A stretch of 64,000 nt of DNA, taken from positions 1 through 64,000 of the forward strand of contig JAVYIG010002226.1 of assembly GCA_035222895.1 (NCBI GenBank), in the 5' to 3' direction. This stretch comes from Strongylocentrotus droebachiensis. Taxonomy: Eukaryota > Echinodermata > Echinoidea > Camarodonta > Strongylocentrotidae. Positions 1 to 12,726 of the stretch are shown here, piece by piece. The translations under genes were made by a program, and so were the position numbers. The notes beneath the pieces are model-generated. The model saw only the letters and a list, made by a program, of their open reading frames with translations. It was not told the DNA's origin and did no database searches. The first letter of the stretch is position 1. Each line of letters begins with the position of its first letter.

Positions 1-149
1 CTCTGAATATAATCACCATTTTGAAGTGAATATTGACTATGATTCATTAGAAGAATTATTTACTATAATTTGAATCAAGATTGATAACTTTAATGAAATA
101 TGAATAATTGAATTAAATTGATTTATTAATTCTCATATTTAGTTGTGAA

Positions 150-850
150 AACATAATCCCAAGTCTACTGACCTAAAATGACCTTTGACCTTGACTTTGT
201 GACCTGGAATTTGTGTCAAGTGATTTGTGATACTCAACCCTTGTGTACAAGTTACATGGAGTTTGAGCAAACACTTTTGAAATTATGCTAACAATTCGAA
301 AAATCGTGATGTTCATGCCACAACAAAGTCTAAGTTTGCAGACCTGAAATTACATTTGACCTTGACTTTGTCACCTAGAAGAATAATAAAATAATGGATG
401 AAACTTGATACCCCCTATGTTCAAGTTTCATGGTATATGAATGTTTACTTTGACAATTATGATAACAATTCAAATCTTAATCTTTGGTTAAGTTTTGATG
501 TTGATGCCACAACATAGTCTACGTTTTTTGACCTGACAGGACCTTTGACCTTGACTTTTTGACCTGAAATTCTACTCACATGATTGGGGATCCTTGATAA
601 CCCTTTAGTTCAAGTTTCATCTAGTAAGAACTTATACTGTTATAATGATATTACAAATTCAAAAACTTAACCTCATTTCGATTATGATGCCACAACATAG
701 CCTTAAGTCTCTTGACCTAAAATGAACTTTGACCTGGACTTTGTGACCTGAAATTCTACTCACATGATTGGGGATACTTGATACCCCTTCAATTCAAGTT
801 TCATTGAATAAGAACATACCAATTCAAAATTATACTAACAATTCAATGTA
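150..850. repeat. Degenerate ~180-bp tandem repeat, TGACCT-rich
   Basis: Four imperfect units begin near 169, 341, 529 and 714. Each carries TGACCT-type half sites followed by a conserved stretch about a weakly conserved line such as GATACCC and CAAGTTTCAT. Units are diverged and spaced 171-190 bp apart. This is seen directly; no coding potential was recognised. Confidence 0.7.
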
Positions 851-1829
851 GTGACTTATACATTTTGTAGGTAGGCAATTAAATTATAAACTATAGTATT
901 TTCTCATGCATCAAACATATTTCATGTCATAGACAGCTTTTTCATTGTTACAATTTATTTTAGAACACTGTTATCCAGAAAAAGGAAGTACAGTTTGGCT
1001 TAAAGGCCTTGATATTACTCCTTCTTTAGTGTCCGTAACACTGGCTCCTACTCGTTTATACCCTCGATATTGAAACTAAAACACAATGATGCATTTAAAT
1101 TGATACTTTATTACATCTAACTAATATTGTTGAAATAAAATCTTGATATTAAATTACTCGTAAGTCAATTTTTTGTTAATCTTTTAAATTAGATTCATGG
1201 AAAACATCTTATTTGTTTGCGAAATATCATATTCAGGAGAAAACCTTCCAAAGAAAGATAATTTGTTTTGTTCATTGAGAAGAGCAACTGTACAAAATCA
1301 AATTTGAATTACAAATAAGTAGTATTTACTTATCAAGCTGTATTTTTACACCATCACACACTTGTCTTACAGACACTACATACGTTATTGACATTACAAA
1401 TGCTATCATTAAATTCCAACAAAAAGAACTGTTATGCTTAGCTGAATATTATTATACCACAGGTAGTCACCAGGGGTTGTTACACAAAGTAAAGTATATA
1501 AGAACTTTGAGAACATGTTCACATAGCAGGCATTACACCGTTACGGGCACTACAGAAAATTCCGGACAAAATTTATGATTGGAATGTGGGCATATAATTG
1601 TGTAACGTTTGTATCTTTAATGCTAAATATATTACTCATTGCGGATATAGTATCGAAAATAATATCGCTAGTGATATTCGTTTGTCTCGCAATGTGGTCA
1701 ATAAGGAATCTAAAAGATCACGACGTTTTGTATGCTACTGCGATACTTCGTCAGGTGATAAAAACTATTGTAAGCAAGGGTATTTTATACTTTACGGAGG
1801 ACCGGCGGAGCGGTCTATAATTCGATCGA
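851..1829. other. AT-rich non-coding stretch
   Basis: No gene, recognisable repeat or RNA was found. Only short open frames with low-complexity composition occur. Confidence 0.5.
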
Positions 1830-2997
1830 TAATTGGAACAATGACGCCCAATGCCTATTGGTCGACGCACACGGTGATCGACCAATCACCAAGGCCACTG
1901 GTTCGGCCGCTGGTTCAGCTGATGCACCAGGCCTATTGCCCGACGCATACGGTACTCAACCAATCAACGGGCCGCTGGCTCGGGCCGTCTGCTGAATGGA
2001 ATCGACCGTTGTTGGCTGGCAGGACGGCGAGTGTCATGGCGGCGTATCGTCCGCATCCAAAATTCGGGGATATCGATCCCGTTGTCTCTGTTGAAATTAT
2101 TAGGATTGAGACGGATATTGATAGCTTCTTTTACCCTCCGTGTATACCAATGCCGTTCCTGGGAAAGGCACTGAACCCCGTCCCAGGCTGGTTGATGCTG
2201 GTTATCCCAAGCATGTTCGGCTACGGCTGAGTTGTCAGTTCGACGGAGTCTGACGTCCCTCTTATGCTCAGTGATTCTTTCTTTTATCGGACGGGCAGTT
2301 TCACCGATGTAGGATCTATCACATCCTTTACAAGGGATGTTGTACACAATGCCGTCCCGTCTATGTGGAGGAATTGGATCCTTGGGGCGTGTAAGTTGTT
2401 GACGTAGGGTGGTATCTGATCTGAAAACCGTTCGAATGCCATGGCTCTCTAGGCGGCGCTTGAGTTGTTGGGAGACCCCATCAATGTACGGCAAAACTGT
2501 AAAAGTCTTGTATACCTTCTGATCCCTGGGTTCCGACGATCTATTCTTGGTATTGTGTATAAAACGGCGTGGGTAACCGTTGAGACTCAGGGCACTGCGA
2601 ACACGGGTCCGTTCTTTGCATGGCTGATGTGGACTTGTCACAATGCGTGAAGCTCTGTCAAATAGACATTTCACTAGACCTCTCTTCACCGATATGGGAT
2701 GGTGAGAGTCAAACGCTATGTACTGATCTGTGTGGGTAGGCTTCCTATAGACTGAGGTGGAAAGCCTATGGTTGTCGTGTCTATGAACTAGAGTGTCTAA
2801 GAATGCTATCTTCCCTTCACACTCTATCTCTGATATGAACTGGATGGTTGGTTCAAGGCTATTCATGTGTTTAAGCAGCTTATCTGTTTCAGAGATGGGA
2901 ACTATGATGAAGGTGTCGTCTACGTATCTCTTCCAAACACGAGGCAAGCAAAAGAGGGGACATGTGTCCAACGCTTCTTCTTCGAAACTCTCCATGT
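1830..2997 (-). mobile_element. Penelope-like retroelement, 5'-truncated
   Basis: The minus strand holds the back half of a Penelope-like element: the end of a reverse transcriptase followed by a GIY-YIG endonuclease. Homology stops abruptly at about 2997, so the front of the RT is absent, as expected of 5' truncation. The 3' flank (about 1830-1963) is GC-richer than its surroundings and probably belongs to the element. Exact ends and a target duplication were not resolved. Confidence 0.8.
1964..2995 (-). CDS. Penelope-like RT/GIY-YIG endonuclease, partial
   Basis: This open frame of 343 codons is the C-terminal part of a Penelope-like polyprotein. Near the N-terminus the RT palm motif RYVDDTFII (residues about 23-31) supplies the two catalytic aspartates. 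It is followed by the FLDTLVHR and YRKPTHTDQYI thumb-side motifs typical of this family. From about residue 215 a GIY-YIG nuclease is recognisable: GIVYNIPCKGC, then SYIGETARPIKERITEH with its Arg, and later the HAWD segment and conserved Glu of the KEA motif. Full-length relatives are more than twice as long, so this is a truncated copy. The methionine at the start is probably just the first Met after the truncation. A shorter open frame on the opposite strand (1598-2230) is a shadow. Confidence 0.85.
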   Translation of the reverse strand: MESFEEEALDTCPLFCLPRVWKRYVDDTFIIVPISETDKLLKHMNSLEPTIQFISEIECEGKIAFLDTLVHRHDNHRLSTSVYRKPTHTDQYIAFDSHHPISVKRGLVKCLFDRASRIVTSPHQPCKERTRVRSALSLNGYPRRFIHNTKNRSSEPRDQKVYKTFTVLPYIDGVSQQLKRRLESHGIRTVFRSDTTLRQQLTRPKDPIPPHRRDGIVYNIPCKGCDRSYIGETARPIKERITEHKRDVRLRRTDNSAVAEHAWDNQHQPAWDGVQCLSQERHWYTRRVKEAINIRLNPNNFNRDNGIDIPEFWMRTIRRHDTRRPASQQRSIPFSRRPEPAAR

Positions 2998-2999
2998 TT

Positions 3000-3461
3000 G
3001 TATCTTTGTTTGACTATTTGTTTCTGATGATAAGACAACATGTTACTCAGAAAATATACCAATTACCGATTAATATAATGTTAACAATTCTGAAGCCGTA
3101 AACAAATACTGAGTGGAGATAAAAAAAAGAACTACAAGCTGTAATGAAAAAATATGGCATATCTTGTGTAATTCCATAGTAACTCCTTATGAAAAAAGAC
3201 ACATTTATAAAGTGCAAATGCGTAACAGCCCTCTATTACCATTCTCACACAACCAACACAAATGAAATTCCAACAGAAGTTGCTACCTGATGAAGAACTC
3301 ATATGGTCCAACATTTCAGGCCACAAGACATTTGATTAAATGACTTTGTGTTTCCAGGAGAGATGCGTAACACTGTAGGTAGAATAGTTACACGCTGATT
3401 GTGTATAATATACCGATAGCGCTTTTCAGGACCGAAGGCCCTCTCAAAGCGCATTACAGAT
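3000..3461. other. Non-coding stretch
   Basis: Nothing recognisable was seen apart from a short (TA)n tract at about 3462-3477 that abuts the SINE on its right. Confidence 0.4.
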
Positions 3462-3473
3462 ATATATATATAT

Positions 3474-3745
3474 ATTATTACCGTGGTCATCTGATTCAGG
3501 ATTACCCCTACACAAAATGTCCACTCCCTGGGGAGCATTCCATGCGTTATTTTTACAAAAGCGCACTTCCTAATCTAAGCACATTAGCTTTTGCATCCTA
3601 CCGGGTACCCATTTATCACCTGGTGGAGAGTGGCAAATGTAGATCTATGTTTTGCCAAAGGACATTAGTGCCGCGGTGGGACTTGCACCGCGGACCTTGT
3701 GATCCATAGTCCGGTCACATATCCACTCGTCCGATACAGCTTGTT
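3474..3745 (-). mobile_element. tRNA-derived SINE
   Basis: The minus-strand head carries a degraded pol III B box, GGTGCAAGTCCCACC, preceded by a tRNA-like GAGTGGATATG segment. A body shared closely with the copy at 46124-46404 follows (blocks CACTCCCTGGGGAGCATTCC and ACCGGGTACCC on the plus strand). The tail runs into an AATAAT/TA microsatellite. The 3' part of the same family also lies inside both inverted repeats of the giant transposon (27285-27450, 43775-43945). Confidence 0.75.
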
Positions 3746-6060
3746 CCAATTAATTTGAAATAAACCAATAGTCTAATCGACTTTTTACCAGTGGCGTCTT
3801 TTGTTTTGCTTAAACGTGTACTGCTTTAGATCTGGAATTTTGTTCTTCCATACGTCATACAACTTTTATTTCATCAGAAACATCTCTAAATTATTTACAA
3901 AGGTTGATATAAATAATCTCGTAGCTCCCATGTTATCCAATTTTTCGTCAAAAATAACATCCTCTAAGTATCCTCCTATAATAATCGAATAATAAAAAGA
4001 GTAAACATTTGAAATACAAGAGCCTATTTTTTCCAAGATATGTTTTTGTTGCTGAATCTTTCCCCTTGTTAGGAAGTACACATTCCCTATTAAGAGCCTT
4101 CTATCCCAAATTAAACCTTTTATTAGAATAAAACGATCATCCATATTTTTAACCACCTCCTTCACTTTGACCTCTACATTTTTCGCAAATAGAAGAAGAA
4201 CTAAAGACTACTGCAATTTGACCAATGACACCAGTACATTGGCCCTTCCCAATCCTTTTTCCACGCCAATTCAATATATGGTGTACAGTACGTTTTTTGC
4301 AACATTACTACACCCCCTTTCTTACTTTAATCCAATCACAAATTTCCTACTCGTTAAATTACATTTACCGAAATAAAATTCCAACTATCCATTTATGTTT
4401 TTTTCTATCTAAACACATACTTAAGCAAAAATAGCAGTAAGAATTTGTCATTAATTGTAAAGTTTCTTTCTGTCTAGCAACAGAATAATGTTTCCACTTA
4501 ATAAGGGGGGTGCCCAGGCGACTTAATCCCATAATATTATTTGCAGAACAACTCTTGAAGCGAGGGATACTGTATGTATTCTCTTGTTTGGTTGGTTAGC
4601 CTAGTTAGGCCTAAACAAAGAAGATGTTGTATTGCCCTTTGCGACCTACCCAAATATCGTGAAATCAACGGTCGGCTTTTGAAGAAAAAAAATGTTACCG
4701 CTTTTTAGACCAAAAATGTATGAAAGCATTCATCAGCCCAAAAAGGGACTTAAAAAAAAGGAAGACAAAAACAATTCCGACCGACCGAACCATGTTTTGG
4801 GAACTTATAAGTAGTTTCCTTTAGTTTCGATTTTGGACCACATGATCCAACTGACTTGCATCGGGTGCATGCTCAATGGCACGTCACCAGACGGTGAAAT
4901 ATAGCCTAACGCAGCCTATGTCTATTTCATGCAGGCTATCCGTCCCTTGACAATCTGATGAAACGAAGCACATTTGTGCAAAGGGAATCTGTATTAGTTT
5001 GATTTCTCGATCATTTTCTTCGCCCACTTTATGTTTTGACTTCTGTCATACTGGATTCATGACCAAGAGACAAACTCTCTTCTTATCTTGCAAAAGAGAC
5101 ATTGTAAACGCATTTATAACACGTTCTAGAATAGACCTCGCATGTCACATGTTAACAGTAACTTGTATTTGAACTGTGTAAGATTAGGTGAATCCTTTTA
5201 GCTCGGCTATATTTGGAAACATATTTCTGAGGCGAGGTCTCGACCCCTCATTGCACGATGAATTTAGCATTTAGCAGGATCTACGCGAACAATGAGTATA
5301 ACATATCATGTGTGACTCGCCAAATACCTCGAAGTTGTGTTGATTCAAGCAATAGCCACGATACAAGTTCATTGGAATAGAGTTACATAGAATCCATGTT
5401 TATATTGCACAAACCTTTTTCCTTAGTAAATATCATAAATAATTTGACTCAATCCCAATAAACAAATTCACGTGAAAATCACGTCCATATCAAGGTATCG
5501 ACTTGAACAGATTTACGTTCTTTAAACATTTGACATTTACGTTATTGTGTTTAACACGTTTTTTGCACTAGGTCACTTATAAAACACGTACACTAAATAA
5601 CGTAATTGTTACTGGAATATCACCATTATAATAACGTGATTATTCCTACCTTGGAGACCATGGTTTGTAAACCTAAGACTCCCGTTTTTCTTTGGTTATG
5701 AAATTACAACTTCATAAACGAAATTATCACATTCTTTGAATTTTTAGAATCGCGTCACAGAAACGCGTGAAGCGATAGTGATTGTTATATTCAAAATATC
5801 TGCGTGAAATTCACGTGAATATTAAGAGTCTGACTTAAGATGAATCATGTTCTTCATTCACGTGAAATTTATGTCGAAGAGGAAATATGTTACTGTAACC
5901 CGCGTTCAACTCAATAATTACGCAAATGTTAAACAATAAATTAACCAAAACAATGACGTTCTCATCCGGTTCCTTAACATCGTGTTGTGGATCCTTCATA
6001 ATCACGTCCAGGCGCTTCGGAAGCAGTTTGGGATTAAAGGGGGTTGGGGGTGCAAACATC
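3746..6060. other. Non-coding stretch with CACGTG-rich patch
   Basis: No gene was recognised. Between about 5460 and 5870 the motif TCACGTGAA recurs (near 5469, 5811 and 5858) in AT-rich DNA. This is probably diverged repeat DNA and continues in style into 6680-7120. At about 6005-6058 there is a short copy of a repeat also seen at 52338-52392 (shared core GGAAGCAGTTTGGGATT). Confidence 0.4.
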
Positions 6061-6679
6061 CCAGAAGGAAAAGCTAGTTGCAGCTGGTCCAGTTGATGAA
6101 CCAGTAAACGCTAACTGGTAACCCTGGAAAGTAAAATGGGCTAATGATCCAGGCCAGTTAGAATTCAACCGGTCTAGCTGAGCCAGTAGAACCATTTGGT
6201 AAAACTTCCAACCAGTTGAACCTCCAGTTGAAGTTGAAGAACTTAATTAGTACTTTGCTTTGTACTGGTTAATTGCGAATGGCAACAACACTTCAATACT
6301 GGTTCGTCTGTATTTCCAACGTAAATGCATTGGTAATAATATTGTAGACTTAAAAAGTGTTTCCATAATTATACTTGTATTTTATTGAAATTATTTTAGT
6401 TCATAGTTAATGTTTCCCTTATTCATGTTTATTTAAATGTAATTTATACGAAGTAGTGAAATGTCCTAATAAATGGCAATTTATATTTATAGTGTTTCCG
6501 AAATGAATTGCATACAACCAAATCAGAAGTAATTAAGAAATATGCTGTAAATTCAGGTAAATTGTTCAAACAAAAACATAGATCTGCACGCACCTCATAT
6601 TCAATATGCAAATTAATTGGTGTCAACTGGTTTAACTGGAAATATGCACACAGACCAGTTATCAACTGGTACAAAGGAA

Positions 6680-7120
6680 ATATGCCAACAGTCACGGGAT
6701 TATCACCACGGAACTTAAATGGTAACTGTGAAAACATCAAGACACTCAAGAATAACTCATTTTCACACCTAAAAAAAAATCACAAATTCACACCTAATCT
6801 TAATAATCAGTTTAAGTCACGAGATCATCACCATAGTATGGTAATTTTGACCACCATTTAAAAAGGTGTTTTCAGACACCTAATAATTTCTAATTTTTCA
6901 CACCTTAGATTAGTAATAAGTTTTAGCCACGAGATCATCACCGTGGAACTTATGGCAACTTTGACTACCATTTATAAAATATCTTTTAAGACACCTGAGA
7001 ATTACTAATTTTTCACACCTGAATATCACGGATTCACAGCTTGGATAAGTAATCAGTTTGAGCCACGTGATCATCACCAAGAAAGTTATGGTAACTTTGA
7101 AACCATGAAACCGACTTTAA
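6680..7120. repeat. Degenerate ~122-bp tandem repeats
   Basis: Four imperfect units contain CACGAGATCATCACC-like cores at about 6693, 6817, 6939 and 7062. Each is followed by a GTAACTTTGA-like segment and TTTTTCACACCT. Period is about 122-124 bp. Seen directly; no coding role. Confidence 0.65.
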
Positions 7121-10100
7121 AACCGATTAGCCAGCGTAGTAACGTGATTATTACCATCAACCTTGGATAACCTGTTAAACCAATCGATAAAGGTGCTTAA
7201 AAGACCAAAGAATTACTTATTTATCACCACCATCGGTTCACGGATTACAATCTCGTTGCTTGGTCGAGTGGTTATTTGGTCATAAACACTTCATTTACAG
7301 AGGTAAGTGGAATCACTTTACTCCAGTCGCGTGATAAATTGTTGGTTTTTAGGTGAGATGAAAACGTGAACAGGAATACACATTTTTTGGTAAACGAAGG
7401 CACGTGTCGATAACGTTTACATTTAGTTCAAAAGGCACCATACTTTAAAATCACTTGAAATACACTCCCAACATTGGTAGTGTTCTGTTTATTGGGATGT
7501 TATTAGTATTTTGATATTTTCTCATCTCGTGTTTTCACTACATATTGTAATCTTTTAGCCAAGACCTCCGGCATATTAATAAAGCTTTTTTATCTAACGT
7601 GTTTATAATAGTTTGGACTTCATTTCGTCTAGTGATTTTTACTTCGTCGAAGACCACCTGATCGAATGAGAGGAAGATGGACGTGTCTACTATGTTGGCC
7701 CCCAATCAGATTGCGATCTCTGACGGCAGATAATCCGCTAGTAGTACGTCCCCATCTCCCTGCACCCCCCCCCCCCTTAAGCTACGCCACTTTTCCCATT
7801 TATTTTCAATAAATCGATTGTCACCTGTTAAGAAAGCTTGTTGAATACGATATTGATGGCTTACCATGTTCACTTTGTCCCAATTGTAATCAGAGCTTGC
7901 AAGATGAATTCAGTTTCACGACCGTCTGTATACCACTGTCATTCACATACACGCCCTCGTTTTCCCGTTGGAACACAGAAGGAAGCATAAACAACGCTAG
8001 ACCATGAGACATCTATACACATTCTAATCAATGGCACTGCGCTAGACGATATTTTAGTCGTTTTAATAAGTTTACCCTTTAGTGCGTGCTCATCCCACGC
8101 ATTCACAATTACCAGCCATATACAAGTACAAGTACAGTCGACAAGGTAGCACTCGCGGCATGTCTCATTTGCATATAACTTGCAGCGTCACCATTTAGTT
8201 TAAGCTCATAAGGCTCCGCCCTTTTGGGACATTTCAGCATTATCTGTTATCATTTTAGCATTTATAAATTCCAATTTTGTTTTCATTTATCACTACTATA
8301 TTTCAATAGTTGTGTTTAATTATAAATTAGCAATTTATGTATAAATATATATATATATAGGCCTACATAATTTGCAATTCTGTAATTCATTAGAAATATG
8401 TAATTCGTCTTGATAAATTCTTTATTAAACCGTTAATTCTAAAACAAAAATCTCAATTACCCAATCATGTGATGATGTCTGTTTGCCATTTTGTTTTTGC
8501 TTTAATTTTCTGTTGATTTTACGTGTTCACAATTGATATATTTCAGGTAGGCCTATTTACTTGGTTTAATACAATAATATTCATTATTTGTACATATCAT
8601 GGTATTCTCCAATTCCCTGATCATGAGGGACTTTGCTTTGTTTACTACCTGACGTTGTAAGTGCTTTATTTATGAGGATATATTTCTCAATTACCTTTTT
8701 GACGTGAGTTGTAATTCTTCTTCTTTCTCAGTAGTTATATAATTCAGTTCCTTGTATGTCATTTTACCTTGGCTTCATTATTTGTCCATACATAATCCAT
8801 ACATAATCCTAGGGTGGATGTTAAAACAACCCTTTTTATTACAGTCGGCTTACATGCTCTTTTATTTATGATCTGCGTGAGCGTTGTCTCTCCAAGGGAA
8901 TCATAACTTGCTTGATTTGTCTATTCCATATTGTTCATTTATTCCTTTGTTAGGTGGAAATAGTTACAGTTACACAGTGTTTTCCCGTTGAGAAGCAGAG
9001 TAAAGCATGAACAAGGTAGGTAGCCCATATTCTGGTAGTTTTTTTGAAATAGACAATATATTTAGGCAGGAAGTTGGAACAGCTAATTTTCAAATTTTAA
9101 ATCAGCAGAACTTAACATATTCAAATTATGCCCCTCTTCTTATCTGATGTTTTGATTCAAATACCTACTTTAGCATGTAACGTATGTCACCTCTCGCTAT
9201 AACGGGATATCGTCAGGGGTTTTCCACTCATAATTTTAGTGAGATATAAGCTGGTAATCTATCACAATCATGACCTTAAAATGCGTTCAGACTGGTACCT
9301 GGTATTTCACTATTTGTTGTTACTACATTGAGTCTTCCACAAGTGCACAAGAAAGTTAAAGAAACAAGAAAACAAACAAAACCAAAACTGCCATAATCTC
9401 CAGAGTATATATCTTCCTTTTGTCAGTTCATAAATGAATTACTGATGGCAAAGAAACTTAGAGTTCTGTAAAGTGTTTTACTTCCATTAATGTATTAATT
9501 ATTGTTATTTTTTAAAGATCAACTACCCTCAACATCGCAGGAAAGATACAGTTGGTTTGATGGCGATTCCCAGCGGTTCATAGCATCAAAGACATATTTA
9601 CAAAGAGACAGACAGATGAAGTGTAGAACATCCTCCTCCCATTGTGGTAGATCACATTAAATTAATCTAAAATACAAAGCCTTAACATTGTCAACCTGAT
9701 GAAATTGATGTTGCCAACAATGAACCATCATGACAATGTGAAGATACATAGCATAATCTTCAATATGACATTAACAAAAGTTATTGCTTCCACTGAACAG
9801 AATGGTCATACATTTAAGTGCTGTCTGTGGGGTGCACACATTCCTACTACCTGTATGTGGTAGTATATGAATATTACAATGCCAACTGCTGAACAGTGTC
9901 GAAAGTATTATATTTATGCATGTCTCCATAACGTTCCGTCCCTAAATTATAATAGAAATACGCTACCACATAAATTGAGTTTGTGCATCTGTCATTATCC
10001 TTGTTCAAATCATACTGTTATCAGATTTAAACACATCCTTGTTGTAATAAATTCATTTACTTTCAGATACAAAAATCTGAAAAATAAATATGGAACACCC

Positions 10101-10729
10101 TTATGACATTTTGACATATGATTGCATTTTCAGTCCAAGTAGTGTTTTTTGGTTGGTTTTACCCCATCCAAGAGAACATCAGTTTAAGTAATACTGCCTG
10201 CATATTGCAGTGTTCTTCGCTTCAACCTCTTTTCAATAAATCAAACATTTGTTTGGTTATATTGTGACTGTATGACTGTAATACAACAGCAACAATAACA
10301 ATCAGTTGCCATAAGGTATGTATTCTCTCAGGAACTCGGATCATGCACATGCTCAGGTAGGTCCCATATAGTAGGCTGTAGCACATCTAAGAGTAAGACT
10401 AAGTGGACATCAAACTCGGTCGGGCTGTTTTCACCGCTCTAGTTGATGAAGAATCTATTAGGAAATACAATTGAATAAGAGAATGCATGAATTTTAAGAC
10501 AGTGATAATTGTATCTGCTTTCATACCATATGGCATAGCCACAGGAAACAAGCCATGTGAAAACAAAACTAGAAGTATCACTTATTGTGATTAAACCCCC
10601 CGCATCACCAATTCGCATGTCAAGTTACTGCAAACATTTTTATACTGCATCTAAATTGAACAAAAATGATATAATTTGTTTTTAATGGCATTTTTGGTTA
10701 AAATGTGCAGTTGGGGATCATTCAAATGA
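7121..10729. other. Long non-coding stretch
   Basis: No gene could be supported. Features are limited to a (TA)n tract near 8340-8359, poly-C at about 7766-7778, and a C-run/TTAAGCTACGCCAC fragment resembling a MITE end. Open frames here (for example 9867-10106) lack recognisable domains and codon structure. Confidence 0.4.
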
Positions 10730-11155
10730 TCAATATTCAAATGATAATGATACTGATAACAAGTTAAAATAAACTACAATATCTGTACATTTAATATTGT
10801 TAATGAACTATGAGGAGAAATGCAATATATTTGGTATCTTTCTAGCTCGGCTATATTCAAATGTGTGTACCATTGCAAGGTGATTAGTATTAAATGCATT
10901 CAGATAACCATGTCAACTTGGATCGAATTTAGAATAAGTTTTAGTTTATTTCACAGAAACACATATGTTGAATGAGGGAAAGGACTGTCTGATGGCAGTG
11001 ATGTTAGGTAAAATGGTACTGTACCATGTGGTAAAGTGTGCTCCGTCTGTTTTTATAGTTTCCTTTCCTCGTGTTGGCTTTATTCATGTGTATGTCGGAC
11101 TTTACGAAGCACGCTTAATGCATACAAAAGATTAATATATTGTTCTGGTTTTAAG

Positions 11156-11236
11156 GGAGGAAGTCTTGCTGTAAGTATTAAAGATATCAAAAATGGACTT
11201 TCCCATTCAATGGAGATCGATGACCTTACAACACAG
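11156..11236 (+). other. Exon-like open block, copy A (unknown gene)
   Basis: This 81-nt block is open for 27 codons (core SIKDIKNGLSHSMEIDD). It is bounded by a plausible acceptor (GGTTTTAAG) and a strong donor (ACACAG then GTAAGC), both at phase 0. The same block sits in copy B at 58417-58497 with one amino-acid change. The protein family is not recognised and no other exon could be linked. The flanks are about as conserved as the block, so conservation does not prove coding. Confidence 0.3.
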
Positions 11237-11353
11237 GTAAGCTGTGATCTTTCTCATGTACGTGAATGTTATTAGCATTGTAGTATCATTTCGTTTGGGA
11301 AATGGATCAAATCTACACCAAAACAAATCAACAATCTTCTTTCAGTCGAATCA

Positions 11354-11420
11354 TTGTCACCATCGTCATCATCATCATCATTCTCATCTGCATCATCATC
11401 ATCATCCTCATCTGCATCAC
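11354..11420. repeat. (CAT)n microsatellite
   Basis: A trinucleotide ATC/CAT tract, longer here than in copy B (about 58617-58655). It creates artificial His/Ser-rich open frames in this region. Confidence 0.85.
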
Positions 11421-11801
11421 CATCATCGAAATTTGTATTTTCAATTACCTATCCGTTTCTGCTTAATAATTGTGTCAATTTATTTCATGAGTTTCTGTCT
11501 TGGGCTGTCGTATTATCAAGAAATCTGATTGCAATGACAGTCTTTCTTCCGCAAACAATTTTATAATGTCTTATAATGGTTGAGAAAATTTAGTATTTGT
11601 GTCAATTTATCATTTCGTTTTTGAAAATAACAGTTTATATATATGTATATATGTATTTGCTCATTTATGATTCATTGTCCGTAAAATACTTATTGTAATA
11701 TATATTATTGTTATCTACAAATGTAAACTTATATGAAAGCAGAAGAAAATTAAATCAAATCAAATCAAACAAAACTCAGGGAATGCTTCAAGAGGCGTTA
11801 A

Positions 11802-12224
11802 CTCTTATCCTGCCATGAGACTGCTAGCGCGCTATTGTTATAGTGCCATGTGCACGCGAGCGTGCTATCGATTGAAAGCCACGTTCATGCTAGCGAGCCA
11901 CCGCTACGGTGCTTTGTGCGCGCTAGCGCGCAGATGTAATAACAGTTATTGTTCATGCCCATTGCACCATGCTGAGTGCTTTTGCAGCGCTATTGAAAGT
12001 ACCATCGCGTGCATCAGATTATCGGCTTTGGATTACGCGTCTTTGTATACAACAGTCAGATTGGATTTTCTCGAGTAATTCAGCGTTTTTTTTTTGTAAA
12101 GATTTAAATAACACGCACTTGAACCAACCTTAAAATTAACTTGGCACGCAGGAGATTAGCACTGTGGCACAATAGGAATTAGCACTGTGGCACTGGGTGC
12201 ATTGTATGGGTGGCAGCTTAAGAG
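11802..12224. mobile_element. TTAA-type MITE, 423 bp, absent from paralogous segment
   Basis: Flanked by TTAA at 11798-11801 and 12225-12228. The ends are inverted repeats starting CTCTTA (left CTCTTATCCTGCCAT, right in reverse CTCTTAAGCTGCCAC). The paralogous segment B has a single TTAA (58781-58784) at exactly this point, so the insertion post-dates the duplication. TTAA specificity suggests a piggyBac- or Kolobok-type transposase. The 87-codon open frame within it (11815-12078) shows no family signature. Confidence 0.85.
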
Positions 12225-12726
12225 TTAAATAGTCATCGTTTTTGTAATATATACTATATTTGAGAAGTCATATATACAGTTTCAATTCGTAATCTCAAAC
12301 TTGTAATCCGTCGACTGGAAGAATTGAGGACATTTCAACAAAGTTATATTGATGTCTCCAATGCCTATCATTTGAAAACGTAAACATATATACTGCCTTA
12401 ATGTCCCCTACTTGTACATCATTGGTAGACAGGTCAATGGCTCAGGGAGAAAATTAAGATATGACAGACAGCTTGCAGTTTCATGTTGCGAATATAAATG
12501 TAACTGCTAATGACCTATTTTGCACGTCCAGTGACAAATTATCTTTTTTTTTACTGACACAAAATACTCAACATAAACATTCCTGTAAAAGTTTCAGCTA
12601 AAAAGAACATTTACAAAGTCCTGATATTAGGTCTGCGCATATTAAGTAGCTGCTCTTTAATGTTAGTTTTGGGGACATTTCTGCACCTGCAGATGTGTAC
12701 AGTCGTTGATACTGACTTTACTTTAA

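Noticed and set aside
150-850. Nuclear receptor response elements (TGACCT half sites)
   Set aside because: The half sites are part of a degenerate tandem repeat; recurrence is explained by the repeat rather than regulation.
1598-2230. 210-codon open frame on the plus strand
   Set aside because: It lies antisense to the Penelope-like coding sequence and shows no domain; a shadow of it.
11244-11528. Histidine-rich membrane-like protein
   Set aside because: The His run comes from a CAT microsatellite whose length differs in the paralogous segment, and the frame is not kept there.
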